This document shows, piece by piece, positions 45,426 to 56,100 of a stretch of 64,000 bases of DNA. The translations under genes and the position numbers were made by a program. Position 1 is the first letter of the stretch. Every line of letters begins with the position of its first letter. The DNA is from JAGVSR01 sp964458265 (GTDB lineage Bacteria; Pseudomonadota; Alphaproteobacteria; Rhizobiales; Hyphomicrobiaceae), in contig CAYWIF010000008.1 in the NCBI GenBank assembly GCA_964458265.1, positions 27,794 to 91,793 of the forward strand, in the 5' to 3' direction. Below the pieces are notes generated by a model. It was given only the letters and a program-made list of their open reading frames with translations. It was not told where the DNA came from and did no database searches.

Positions 45426-48400
45426 TGGACCTTCCATCATACGTCGCGGCGCTCGATAAGCGTTTTCAAAGCGGAATTGCGCGTGAACATAGTTATCGCG
45501 GCGACCTTCAGAACCTCTTACAGGCGCTCGCTCCGGACATGCTCGTCACGAATGAGCCTGCCCGAATTGCGTGCGGGGCGCCCGATTATATTCTGACCGA
45601 CCAGAGGGCCGGCATCGATATTGGCTATATCGAGGCCAAGGACATAGGAAAGTCGTTAGACGATAAGGCATACAACGAACAGTTTCTACGTTATCGCAAG
45701 AGCCTGCCCAATCTCATTCTCACCGACTACATGAGATTTCGGTTATATCGAGAGGGCGAGTTTGTCTCTGAGGTAAGAGTCGCGGAGATAAAGAATGGCA
45801 GGGTCGAAGCTATAAAGGGAAGTTTCGATCATTTCCGCGCCTTTATTGCAGAGTTTGCCGAACATTCTAGTCAAACTATAAATACCGCGGCCGGCTTGTC
45901 CTCGAAGATGGCAGGCAAAGCTAAACTTTTGGCACAGGTGATTGAATCCGCCGTTTCCAGCGATCAACTGACGGAGGAAAACACTTCACTCCGAGAACAG
46001 ATGGAAGCGTTTCGCAGTATTCTCATTCACGACATTGATCCAAAGGGCTTCTCCGACCTTTACGCGCAAACGATAGCATATGGAATGTTCGCCGCACGTC
46101 TGCATGATCCAAGCTCGAAGACGTTTTCACGCCAAGAGGCAGCGCAGTTAATTCCGCAAACTAATCCATTTTTGCGTAAACTGTTTCAGTACATTTCAGG
46201 CTACGACATCGATTCCCGTATTGAGTGGATTGTTAATGCTCTCGCCGAGGTCTTTCGTGCCACTGACATCGCACGCGTCCTAAAAGACTTTGGGCGCTCG
46301 ACCACCAAGAGCGACCCGATGATCCACTTCTACGAGACGTTTCTGAGCGAATATGATCCCGCGTTACGACGGAGCCGCGGGGTATGGTACACGCCGGAGC
46401 CGGTTGTCAGATTCATTGTATCGTCGATAGACGGCGCCCTCAAAGACGAGTTCAAGCTTCCAAAGGGGTTGGCTGACACCAGCCAGGTCACGATAAATGT
46501 CGAGTCGCAAGACATAAATCCAAGGACGAAGAAGCGGCGCCTGGAAGAGAGGCGCGTCCATAAAGTTCAAATCCTAGATCCGGCTACTGGTACCGGGACC
46601 TTCCTCGCTGAGGTGGTCAAGCAGATTTACAGTCGCTTCACAGGTCAGAAGGGCATCTGGAGCGGATACGTAGAAGACCACTTGATCCCCCGCTTGAATG
46701 GGTTTGAGTTACTAATGGCGTCTTATGCAGTGGCCCATTTGAAGCTTGACCTACTTCTCCAGCAGACCGGCTACAAACCGCGAAATGTCGGACGTTTGCA
46801 CATTTATCTGACGAACTCCCTAGAGGAGCATCACCCGGATACGGGGACCCTTTTTGCTTCCTGGCTCTCAAAAGAAGCTAACGAAGCGAACTTTATCAAA
46901 CGTGACACGCCCGTCATGGTTGTCTTAGGCAATCCTCCATATAGTCGTCACTCCATGAACAAGGGCCACTGGTTAAGCCAACTTCTAGAGAGCTATAAGC
47001 GAGAGCCTGGAACAAACACCCGTCTTCGCGAGAGGAACTCGAAGTGGCTCAACGATGACTACGTAAAGTTTGTGCGACACGCCCAACATTTTATCGACAA
47101 GGCCGGATATGGTGTCTTCGGCTATATTACAAATCATGGGTTTATAGACAACCCCACATTCCGTGGCATGCGTTGGAGTCTTCTGCGTAGTTTCAACAAG
47201 ATCTACGTTATCGACCTCCACGGGAATTCAAATATTATCGAGGCCGTTCCCCACGGATCTTCAAATGAAAATGTGTTTGATATAAAGCAGGGCGTCGCCA
47301 TAACGATTGCTATTCGCAGCGCCCCCATCGGCGCCGGGGAGCTTGCATCGGTGTACCATACGGATGTTCATGGAACGCGCGACGCAAAATACGCATTTCT
47401 GGATGACAATCGCCTAGACACAATTGCTTTCGACGAGGTCACGCTGCGCGAGCCGTTCTACTTCTTCAAGAACAAGGACTATAAATTTGCAGACGCGTAC
47501 AAGAAGTGGCCGTCTCTCAGCGAGATATACACTGAGTTTTCAACGGGATACTACACCTCCTGCGACGATGTCGTAATTGGCCATACGTTTGAGAGCGTAA
47601 AGAAGCAGGTTACGTCGAGTTCGCTCGGTATAAAGTTCGACGAGACAAAGGTCCGCAGAACGGCGTTCAGGCCCTTGGATATCGGCTATGTCTATTACGA
47701 CGAGCAGGTTCTGACGCGCGCCCGCGCTCGGTTCGTCGAGCGCTTGCCGCAAGAAAACGTCATAATCGTTGCTGGTAAAAGCACAAAGAACCGTTCGGCG
47801 GATCAGTTCTACATAAGCAATGTCATATCGGAGCTTAAGTGCGGTGAAAGCTCAAAAGGCTCGTACATGTTCCCCTTGTGGGTGATGTCGAAAGCGCACG
47901 GTGACGGATTTCTTTCCCCGGAGTCAAATATACAGGCGTCTATATTAAAGAAATACGCCAAGCGCGTTGGCGCTGCGGCAACGCCTCTAGGAATACATTT
48001 ATATGTATACGCGATTATGTATTCTCCGGCGTTTAGGTCAATGTTTGAGGAAAACCTGAAGGAGGATTTCATACATATACCGTATCCACTGGACACAGAA
48101 AGCTTCAAACAGTTATCTAAACTTGGCGGTGAGTTGCACGCTCTGCATACGTTGTCATCGCCTTCTCTCGACGTTCTAATCACGGAATTTCCCGAAGAGG
48201 GCTCCAACGAGGTGACCGCTTCGATCGGGAAGAACGATTGGGAGTTAGATTCGGACGCTGATGAGATCACTGTCTGGATCAACGACGAGCAGTACTTCTC
48301 GGGCATTCCGGCCGACGCGTGGGAACTATCCATCGGCGGCTATTTTCCGGCGCAAAAATGGTTGAAGGATCGGAAGGGGAAACGGCTGACGTTTGAGGAC

Positions 48401-48520
48401 ATTGAGGAGTATCAACGTGTAATCGTCGCTTTGTCGCGAACCACCAGCTTGATGGCAGAAATCGACGACGTGCTGGCTGTGTTGCTTAATGGCATGGGGG
48501 AAGACGCAACTACGGCGTGA
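45425..48520 (+). CDS. type IIG restriction-modification enzyme (nuclease and adenine methyltransferase in one chain)
   Basis: 1031 residues. The N-terminal nuclease has the PD-(D/E)xK pattern: PD at 53-54 and E70-A-K72. The N6-adenine methyltransferase follows with motif I DPATGTGTF (about residue 385) and catalytic motif IV NPPY (about 503-506). The C-terminal 450 residues would hold target recognition. Single-chain type IIG enzymes cut near a methylated-strand site. Codon use and GC are visibly lower than in the flanking genes (many ATA, AAA and TTT-type codons), pointing to recent transfer. It is coupled to the small ORF upstream and convergent with the Gabija pair. Confidence 0.9.
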   Translation: MDLPSYVAALDKRFQSGIAREHSYRGDLQNLLQALAPDMLVTNEPARIACGAPDYILTDQRAGIDIGYIEAKDIGKSLDDKAYNEQFLRYRKSLPNLILTDYMRFRLYREGEFVSEVRVAEIKNGRVEAIKGSFDHFRAFIAEFAEHSSQTINTAAGLSSKMAGKAKLLAQVIESAVSSDQLTEENTSLREQMEAFRSILIHDIDPKGFSDLYAQTIAYGMFAARLHDPSSKTFSRQEAAQLIPQTNPFLRKLFQYISGYDIDSRIEWIVNALAEVFRATDIARVLKDFGRSTTKSDPMIHFYETFLSEYDPALRRSRGVWYTPEPVVRFIVSSIDGALKDEFKLPKGLADTSQVTINVESQDINPRTKKRRLEERRVHKVQILDPATGTGTFLAEVVKQIYSRFTGQKGIWSGYVEDHLIPRLNGFELLMASYAVAHLKLDLLLQQTGYKPRNVGRLHIYLTNSLEEHHPDTGTLFASWLSKEANEANFIKRDTPVMVVLGNPPYSRHSMNKGHWLSQLLESYKREPGTNTRLRERNSKWLNDDYVKFVRHAQHFIDKAGYGVFGYITNHGFIDNPTFRGMRWSLLRSFNKIYVIDLHGNSNIIEAVPHGSSNENVFDIKQGVAITIAIRSAPIGAGELASVYHTDVHGTRDAKYAFLDDNRLDTIAFDEVTLREPFYFFKNKDYKFADAYKKWPSLSEIYTEFSTGYYTSCDDVVIGHTFESVKKQVTSSSLGIKFDETKVRRTAFRPLDIGYVYYDEQVLTRARARFVERLPQENVIIVAGKSTKNRSADQFYISNVISELKCGESSKGSYMFPLWVMSKAHGDGFLSPESNIQASILKKYAKRVGAAATPLGIHLYVYAIMYSPAFRSMFEENLKEDFIHIPYPLDTESFKQLSKLGGELHALHTLSSPSLDVLITEFPEEGSNEVTASIGKNDWELDSDADEITVWINDEQYFSGIPADAWELSIGGYFPAQKWLKDRKGKRLTFEDIEEYQRVIVALSRTTSLMAEIDDVLAVLLNGMGEDATTA

Positions 48521-48543
48521 CGCCGCCGTGCCGAGGCTTCAGG

Positions 48544-50304
48544 TTACGCGGGAGTCGGCTGGCCTGGCAGCGCAACGACATTTTCAGCGCCGAACCAGGC
48601 TGTCAGTTTGCCCATCGCGTTGGCATTGAGAGCCTGGGTGAAGAGGAGTGCCAAGCGAACTTTCGGCCGCGAGCAGGCGACATAGAACAGGTTTCGGTTG
48701 TTCTCAAAAAACTCAACTTTGTCGGCCGGCGGTCCGCCGTCGATCCATTCGAGCATTTGGGCGAAATTATACTTGTTCCATCCTCGACCGACGACAACCA
48801 GAACATTCTCGAATTCCGCTCCCTTCACACCGTGCTTCGTAGCGAACGGCGTGTGGCCGTCGATGAACCGATCGAGCGCTATCAGTTCCGCGTAGGCCAC
48901 CTGCCGCAATTTGCGCAACTGAGTGACACGCCGCGACTCGCCCTCGACAGGCTCGGCACCTACGTCCGCCAGTTTCTTCTCGCGTTCCTCAACCGAGTCT
49001 GGCAGCCGCATATGCGGCTGCGTGGCGATAAAATCGATCACGTCGCCAATGGACCCGGCGTTCCTCAACGCGATCAGCGCCGTCATCGTCTCGGCCCACG
49101 CCACCTTGTCCATGTGCTTCCGAATGCGGGGCATGCCCGTTCCAAAACATTCGAACATCTCGCCGTAGCGGAGCGCCTCGAACGCAGCGCAGGCGGGTTC
49201 AAGGTGATCCGCGAGGAACTTGATGTGCGGGTCATCCTTTTTTAGCCAGGGATCGTTGAACTGGCCATAGATCGACGGGATGCTTGCGTAGCCCTGCTCG
49301 CGAGCGAGCACGCTGTGACTGAGCATCAATATCTTGGTCTTCCCAACCGCGAAGTCCCATCCCTCGTCGCTCAGCCGTTCCTTGAGGTGACTGAAATAGG
49401 CTCGCGCGGCCTCCGGGCTAGTGTCGCCGGTCCAATGGCCTCCGCCTTGTCCAGTACGCCGTACGCCCGGCCATGCGTTAGTATGGAAGACTCGCGCCTC
49501 GCCGGGCGCATCAGGGTCACTCACCATTTGCGGCAAATCCGGTCGCATCCTGTTCAGAACCTGCACGATCGGGTCCACCGATCGAAAGTTGGCGTTCTTA
49601 TCGATCACCTCGAGCGCGGCGTGATCCACCGATCCACATCCATCGCCATAGATTTTCTGCCAATGGTCGCCGAACAGCCCAATCAGCGGTCCTTGGCCGT
49701 GATCAAGAAACCAGGCCTTGAGCGCCTCGACGAAAGTGGCATCTGTGTCCTGGTACTCGTCGATTAGAAGCACCGGGTAACGTGCCGTCAGAACGGCGCG
49801 GAACTTCGGAAGGGCCATCGCTTCGATCATCAGTGCCAGCACGTCTTCGTGCCGGATTGTCACCTGATCGTCGACGACGCTCGGATAGCCAAGCTCGTAA
49901 TGAACTCTGCGGGCACCGATCCCCCCGACAGGCTCCAGCCTTTCCGCCCAACCGGGAAGCTGCGGCACGAATGCCCGCAATGTCGTCTGAAAGTCCTGCA
50001 GGATCGACCAGCAGAAACCGTGAACCGTCTCCGTCCGCACAGCCGGGTGAGCCTGGATGCGCGAGATTATCTCGTCCTTGGCGACATTCGTATATGTGAT
50101 GCAGCCGACTTGCTGGCCGCGGCGGACCAAATCCGTACCTCGTCCGTCGATCAGCCGGCGAAGCGCCTTATCCAGTGAATAGGTCTTTCCGGCGCCAGCG
50201 CCCGCCTCCAGCCGAAAACTCCTGCCTTCGTCTAGGCAGGCGAACATCCGCTCCAGAGCGACGCGACCCGCGGCGTCAGCAGGACTTTCCGGACCGTCAG
50301 CCAT
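48544..50304 (-). CDS. gajB: Gabija protein GajB (UvrD-like helicase)
   Basis: 586 residues of the UvrD/PcrA superfamily 1 type. Walker A is GAGAGKT (35-41), motif Ia/Ib has CITYTNVAKDEI, Walker B is LLIDEYQDTDATF (about 183), and a late motif reads NLFYVACSRPKVRLALL. It lies directly downstream of gajA with an 8-base overlap. GajB with GajA forms the Gabija anti-phage system, in which GajA nicks DNA and GajB acts as ATPase/helicase partner. The chain is somewhat longer than the Bacillus type protein. Confidence 0.9.
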   Translation of the reverse strand: MADGPESPADAAGRVALERMFACLDEGRSFRLEAGAGAGKTYSLDKALRRLIDGRGTDLVRRGQQVGCITYTNVAKDEIISRIQAHPAVRTETVHGFCWSILQDFQTTLRAFVPQLPGWAERLEPVGGIGARRVHYELGYPSVVDDQVTIRHEDVLALMIEAMALPKFRAVLTARYPVLLIDEYQDTDATFVEALKAWFLDHGQGPLIGLFGDHWQKIYGDGCGSVDHAALEVIDKNANFRSVDPIVQVLNRMRPDLPQMVSDPDAPGEARVFHTNAWPGVRRTGQGGGHWTGDTSPEAARAYFSHLKERLSDEGWDFAVGKTKILMLSHSVLAREQGYASIPSIYGQFNDPWLKKDDPHIKFLADHLEPACAAFEALRYGEMFECFGTGMPRIRKHMDKVAWAETMTALIALRNAGSIGDVIDFIATQPHMRLPDSVEEREKKLADVGAEPVEGESRRVTQLRKLRQVAYAELIALDRFIDGHTPFATKHGVKGAEFENVLVVVGRGWNKYNFAQMLEWIDGGPPADKVEFFENNRNLFYVACSRPKVRLALLFTQALNANAMGKLTAWFGAENVVALPGQPTPA

Positions 50305-52372
50305 TGTCGCCTACCTCGGCAACGTTCACCTCCACGCCGGCAAGCCCCGCAACAATCTCCACAGCGACAGCGGGCGGCGGCATGACAGGGGCAGGATTGC
50401 CCTGCGCGAGCCATCGCAAACCCTCGGCGATGTAGCGAGGAACGTTCCAGTCGGTGTGTTCGATCGCATGCTCCAGGGCGAAGGTCGATTTCTTCTGCTC
50501 AGCCGCATGCTCGTAAGCGAGAGTGGCGGCGTCCCCGTCGCCGAGCGGAAAGCGCTCGGGATTAGCCAGAATGAACGCGTCTTCGAAGCTACGCGCGCAC
50601 GGGCCGCCATCTTGCTCCGGCACTTGGTAGGCTAGTCGGCGACAGCCAACAATCTTGTCGACGGGCGCTTTGGCCAACAAGGCGGTTGGCGTTACCGCAT
50701 TGTCGAACCAAGCCTTAATGCAGCCGTTGCTGGTGAATTGGCCTTCCGCGACGGGAACGGCCAAGCGCTTGCCCTGTTCATTCGGCTTCACGGCGTCGAT
50801 GTCGGTGATGATCAACGCACGCAATTCGAGGAATGCGAGAAGGTCGAAAAACCGGTGTGCGTATGCGCCGCCCACTTCCATTACCGTCAGATACTGACTG
50901 CCTAGCTGCGGCTCACCGGCAGCCGCCGCGTCCGTCTTACGGATCATCGCGGGAAGCAGGATTCTCTCCGACGTCCCCTCGATCAGCACGGCCTTATCCG
51001 CAAAGAACAGGTCGCAGCGGGTGAGAGTCAGATATTGATGCAGGAATTCTCGATCAGGCGCTGGCGCGCCGCCCATACCCTGCCGCAGATCCTTCACCAC
51101 GGAACGCCGCACGCCCTCGCCGTCAGCGACAGACAGGAAATAACGCATCGCCTCGAAGCGTGCTTCGTTTGCCATGTGGGGTGAATGGGTGGTCACCACG
51201 AACTGCACTGGCCAAGGGCGGTCCTCGTTGAGCTGCGATACGAACGCGCTCGTGATTTGATCGAGCTGACGTATGAAAACTTCCTGCATCTGGGGATGCA
51301 GATGGGCCTCAGGCTCTTCAATGAAGACCAGATGGACCCCGGCCGCGGCCGGCGTAGCCTGGTACTCCCGGAAGAAGCGCAGCAGCTGCAAAAGCATGTA
51401 TACGAGATTGCGAACGCCCAAGCCGTTGTACGTCTCGGGTAGCGTGACGCCGTTGACCCCGACATAACGGACCTTGGTGTGGTCGTTTAGAAGCTTGTCG
51501 ACATCGAAACTCGTCTCAGTGACCAGTCCGGGATCGGCCAGGCCAGGGTAGCCGAATAAATCAAATGTCGGCAGCAACGAGGTCAGCTTCGCGTTGAAGC
51601 CCGCGTGCAGATCGCCTTGGATCTGCTCCACGGCGGCCTTCAATTGCTCCGCGGTCGTGCGCTTCTCCGGGTCCAGCGGATCGGTTAGCGCCGACTGAAA
51701 GAGCACCTCCACGACCTTGCCCAGAACATCGCGCTCGCGATGGGTATCATCATCAAGTCCACGCTGTGCGTTGATGAAGCCGCCGTGGATCAGCGCCGTG
51801 AGAGTCTTGGGCTCCAAGGCTTTCCGGTTGGTAGGATCATTGGGATCGACCGCTTCGAGCGATGAGGCGTAGGCAGCCGGCAGTCGGCTGCCAAGAGCGC
51901 GAAACAACGCGAGACGGTCGGCTGCGACGTCGTCACTCGGCGCCACAATTCCCCCGAAAAGCGTTTCGGCAGCTGTCGATCGAGGTCCGAACGTAAGAAC
52001 CAGACGAGCATCCGAGCAATCGGGATTCAGATCGATGATGCAGTCGCTGAGCGGTCCGAGATCAGGGGCGTCGATATCGTAGGCGATATCAAGCGTGATG
52101 GTGATCGATGGGAGGTGTGCTCGGACGTCGGACTGCTCAGCGCCGCTGCGGAATGCATCGAAGGCGGTCCAGAAGCACTCATGACATCCCAGAGAAAAAT
52201 CCTCGAGCTTGAACGACAGGGCCCGCTCGGAAAGGAGCCGCCGGAAAAGCTCTGCGATTGAGGTCTTGCCGCTGTTGTTGCGCCCGACGATGAGCGTCGT
52301 TCGCTCTTCCAGACCTATCGCGACATGCCGCAGAAGCCTGAAATTCTCGATCTCAACATGTTTGATTCGCAT
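50297..52372 (-). CDS. gajA: Gabija protein GajA (OLD-family nuclease)
   Basis: 691 residues. The N-terminal ABC-type ATPase starts MRIKHVEIENFRLLRHV with Walker A GRNNSGKT (30-37) and Walker B/D-loop VFIEEPEAHLHPQ (about 350). The C-terminal TOPRIM nuclease has AVLIEGTSERILLPAM (about 460) and IITDIDAVK (about 522), the acidic metal sites. An OLD protein next to a UvrD-like helicase is the class 2 OLD / Gabija layout. It is longer than the founding GajA by roughly 100 residues, mostly at the C-terminus. Confidence 0.92.
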   Translation of the reverse strand: MRIKHVEIENFRLLRHVAIGLEERTTLIVGRNNSGKTSIAELFRRLLSERALSFKLEDFSLGCHECFWTAFDAFRSGAEQSDVRAHLPSITITLDIAYDIDAPDLGPLSDCIIDLNPDCSDARLVLTFGPRSTAAETLFGGIVAPSDDVAADRLALFRALGSRLPAAYASSLEAVDPNDPTNRKALEPKTLTALIHGGFINAQRGLDDDTHRERDVLGKVVEVLFQSALTDPLDPEKRTTAEQLKAAVEQIQGDLHAGFNAKLTSLLPTFDLFGYPGLADPGLVTETSFDVDKLLNDHTKVRYVGVNGVTLPETYNGLGVRNLVYMLLQLLRFFREYQATPAAAGVHLVFIEEPEAHLHPQMQEVFIRQLDQITSAFVSQLNEDRPWPVQFVVTTHSPHMANEARFEAMRYFLSVADGEGVRRSVVKDLRQGMGGAPAPDREFLHQYLTLTRCDLFFADKAVLIEGTSERILLPAMIRKTDAAAAGEPQLGSQYLTVMEVGGAYAHRFFDLLAFLELRALIITDIDAVKPNEQGKRLAVPVAEGQFTSNGCIKAWFDNAVTPTALLAKAPVDKIVGCRRLAYQVPEQDGGPCARSFEDAFILANPERFPLGDGDAATLAYEHAAEQKKSTFALEHAIEHTDWNVPRYIAEGLRWLAQGNPAPVMPPPAVAVEIVAGLAGVEVNVAEVGDNG

Positions 52373-52487
52373 CTCATTCCCACCCCCCCAACTCTTTGTT
52401 ACACTTTTCGCGACTGTCCGGCCGCTAACAACTCTATTCTGCTTTCCAACACTGAAACTGCCCCATCCGGCGCCGGACCGAGGCTGG

Positions 52488-53153
52488 TCAAGCCCTACTT
52501 CGAGTCAGCCCAGGGTACTCCAGCACCAAGTGATAGCAGTCGAATCCGGAGGGATAGTGCTTGCCGGGAGGAACGTTCCGGGTGTGCTTCGAGTAGCGGT
52601 TTGGCCGCGCGCTGTGCTCGACAACATCGTGAAGCTCGCAACCGAGCTTGGTTGCAATCGAGGCCAACGCGTCCGTTGCCTCTCCAGAGATCAGGTAGGC
52701 CAACATTGCGCCGGAGCTCGAAAACGGCGCATAGCGACACTTCAGAAACTCGTTCTCCACGTCGTGGGCGTAAGCTGCCACGGCACCGGGAGTTTCCAAA
52801 ACCTTCGCCTCAAGGGGCCACATGATGCGCTCATCGGCTCGTAGGATGAAGGCGAGATCGTACTCCGGCGGCTGCGCGGGTGCTGGACGCCTGGTCTCCC
52901 TTTCGAACGGCCCGTGCTGAACGTAGAAAGGTTCAAATCCCGTCATCGCGGCGGAAATTCGCGGCTCAAGAACTTGGGTGATGCTGCGTTCCAGATCACC
53001 GCCGTCGATGAACGGCATAGACTCATGCATCGCGTCGTAAGCGAGCCAGATGAGAGACAAGAACTGCCGCGCCGGCTCCGGCGCCCATGATGCGGCAAGC
53101 GCCAGAAATGCGGGGTCCGCGGTGGCCCGGGCCGGCGAGACGGCCCAAGTCAA
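52488..53153 (-). CDS. PD-(D/E)xK-like nuclease of a methyltransferase operon
   Basis: 221 residues. The core PPEYDLAFILRADERI then PLEAKVLE gives D99, E115 and K117, the spacing of a PD-(D/E)xK active site in which the Asp and the Glu-Ala-Lys flank a hairpin. The rest is helical with a C-terminal YHLVLEYPG strand. It follows the large methyltransferase gene with a 4-base overlap (53150-53153), so it belongs to the same operon. No named family recognised. It probably cuts DNA that lacks the partner's methylation; that is inference. Confidence 0.7.
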   Translation of the reverse strand: MTWAVSPARATADPAFLALAASWAPEPARQFLSLIWLAYDAMHESMPFIDGGDLERSITQVLEPRISAAMTGFEPFYVQHGPFERETRRPAPAQPPEYDLAFILRADERIMWPLEAKVLETPGAVAAYAHDVENEFLKCRYAPFSSSGAMLAYLISGEATDALASIATKLGCELHDVVEHSARPNRYSKHTRNVPPGKHYPSGFDCYHLVLEYPGLTRSRA

Positions 53154-56100
53154 ATCGCCATCTCCTGGATGGGGCGCCCCCAGGTAAGCAGATCTAGCGC
53201 CACCTCATCGCCGTCGTGGAGGCCAACGCTTCTCGTCCAGAACCGCTTCTGATCTGGCTTGACGAGAAAGATCGTTGGTGCGCCGCTGCTTGCATCGTAG
53301 ATGCGGCCAATCCGCCGATTGAACAGTCCGCCACCCGACGGGACGTCTAAGTCGACCAGCTGTTCCAACTGACGCAGAAGCGCGGGTGAGGCTATCTCCT
53401 GGATTGAAATCCCCGTGTCGCCTCCAAGGCGGAAGGCGACAAGGCGTAAGGGCATCTGTTCCTGAGACGCCCGGAAAATGGTTGCTGAGAGCGTCTTATC
53501 CTCGCCAAATCCTGCTCGGATGACTCTGATGAAATGCTCGCAATAGGCACGCAGATGGGCCTCGTCGTCATCGTCACCCAACGTGGTCGGCTCATCGCCC
53601 AGACTTCCATCTGCCTCCAGGAAGCCGTCGACGGTGTAGGCCAGCGCATCCTCGATCAGAACGCGCTCCGCCTCGTTGAGGCGAAAGAGATCAAAGACCC
53701 GCGTGTCCAGGCTGGCGTAATCCGAAATCCCATCCAGTGAAGCTTCGACCGGATCTGGTATAGGAAGCGAAAGAATCTCGTCCCGAGATAGCTTGGGGCG
53801 ATAGGCGGACACCCGCCCGCTCGTTAGAAAATGGAAGTAAACCGCCAGTCGCGAGTTGTGTGCAAGGCAGGCGGCATCCAGGATCGCCGAGTCGGCGTGG
53901 ATGGAAAAATAGCTCTGGTTGGGAAGAACGCCTTCCTTGGCGGACGATTTCGTAATGCGCGCATGGAAACGTCGCGTCGGGCTGTTCAAACTATGCTTGA
54001 TTATAAGTTGGGGCCAGGCGAAGGCCGCTACCCCGGTCGAAGCCTTCGAGTGAATTTTCAGGTCGTGCGCAACGGGCAATGGTTCGGTATCGAGGGTCAG
54101 GAAGCTGTCCGCAGGAAACATCGTTTCATCGAAGATGCGGCGCCCTTCGAGGCCCGGCATCGCCTTCTTCCGGTCCCCAAAATTCAGGCCCTGCTGGTAC
54201 GGAAACGCCCTCTGGCCGGCTAAAGCCCCTAGGCTCGGGAACCCCTGAAGCCGCCGGATAAGTTGGAGATCGCGGGGTGCGCCCCACATGAGCTGCGACC
54301 AAATGAGCGGCTCTGATATGGCATCCGAAACCCGCAGCACGCGAGCGTCCTGAGGTTCGATCAGGATGCTGAAGTCATCAACTAGCGGACGGACATGCTT
54401 CGGGCAGACGTAGCGGATTAGGTCGTCAGCTGCCGGTGTCGATGGAGTCATGATGACGACACATGCAGGGGCGGCCGAAGTCTTAGTCGTGTGAGTCTTG
54501 CGCCGAAAGACCTTGAAGCGGAGCGCCGAGAGATTGAAAATCGCCTCGACCCGGCGGCGTCCGAAAATCTGCTCCCGGAATCCTGCGGCCTTTGGACTGA
54601 TATTGAAGAGCAGCGAGTTTGCGGACTGGATCATCGCCACCCGCCCGGATGGCGCTGCCAGATCCGAGCCCTTAGCCAGGAACAGTCCGCCGATGTCCTT
54701 GTTAGGGATAGACCATCCACGCCCTGACTTGGCCCAGACCTTGGCGTCCTCAGTGATCACGCCGTCGCCCCACGGCGCGTTCCCGAGCACCAGATCGTAT
54801 GAACCACTATCTGTCGCGGTATCGAAACCGGTCTGTCCTTCAGTGAAGAAATCCGAGCAAATCAGGCGGCGGCCGCGCATGGGTGGGAAAGTCACCTGTG
54901 TCCAATAGTGACGGGGCTCAATCTCGTCGCACATGGCGAGGTAAAGACTGAAGCACGCGACCCGCACCGCATGCTGGTCCTTGTCGACGCCAAAGATGTT
55001 GCGCTCGAGCAACCGGCGCAGCGTCTCAGCTCGCACTGTATCGCCTGGGTTGGCGAGCTTCCAGCGGTGCACCAACCGTTGGAATGCCTTGACCAGAAAA
55101 ATCCCGGAGCCACACGCAGGATCGATGATCTTCAGATCCCATTCGGTTTCGTTCCAGGGAAGAACCTGATCGAGAATGAAATCTACGAGATAGGGCGGCG
55201 TGTAGAAGATACCGTCCTTGGCGGCACGCTCCGTGACGAACGTCTCGTAGATGCTGCTGATGAATTCGAGCGGGATGACGTCAAAGGCGTATTGCGGCCA
55301 AAGCGACATCTGCCGCGAGCCCAGGTCCACATCTCCCCGGATGAACTCCGCTAGAGACGCCAAGTGTGCCGGGCGGACAACGTCCTTCTCTGTCGCCCAA
55401 CCCACTGCGCGCGCCTGATTTGTGTCACCTTTTCCTGGGAACAGATCACCGTTGAACTTCGTGTTCAGCCAGTCAAATAACTGGTAGGTATCATTATAGC
55501 TCGAGAGGATACTGGCGAAGCTACCGTGGGCGTCGGTGAGCACACCTTCTTTGTGCAGTCGCTGCAAAGTTGCAGGCGTGAGCGCGGCCTTGCCGTCTTG
55601 GTCCTTCCGATCAAACAGGAACTGAACGAAGATTATCCGCGCCAGAAGGTCGTGGCAGATGTCGTCATCGACCAATCCCTGATCGGCCAACACCGACCGG
55701 ATATGCCGAAGATTACCGAGCAGCATCTGATCGGCTCGACCATCGCGGTGAAACCGAGCCGCATGCGCTAAAAAGAACTGGCCGGAGACAAGGTTGATCC
55801 AGTGCAAGGCTCGCGCAGCCTGAGCCTCGAGTAGGTCGGAGCCGCGCGGTGACATGGCGTCGGACGCCACGTTCTGAACCACATACGTCGCAACGTCCCG
55901 GCTCGGATCAGGGGCTTCGCAGCAGGTCCAGACCTTGAGGATCGTGGGTTCGATCGTAATCAGGGTCGGCGCATGCGAGAAGTTCCACGCCAAGCGATGC
56001 AGTTCGCGCAGCGTGTCTTCGCTCACGGGTTTTGCAAACTCGGCGACGATTGCCAAAGGTGGCTCTGATGTCGCCGCGTCCGCGTCCGCCATGAGAACGC

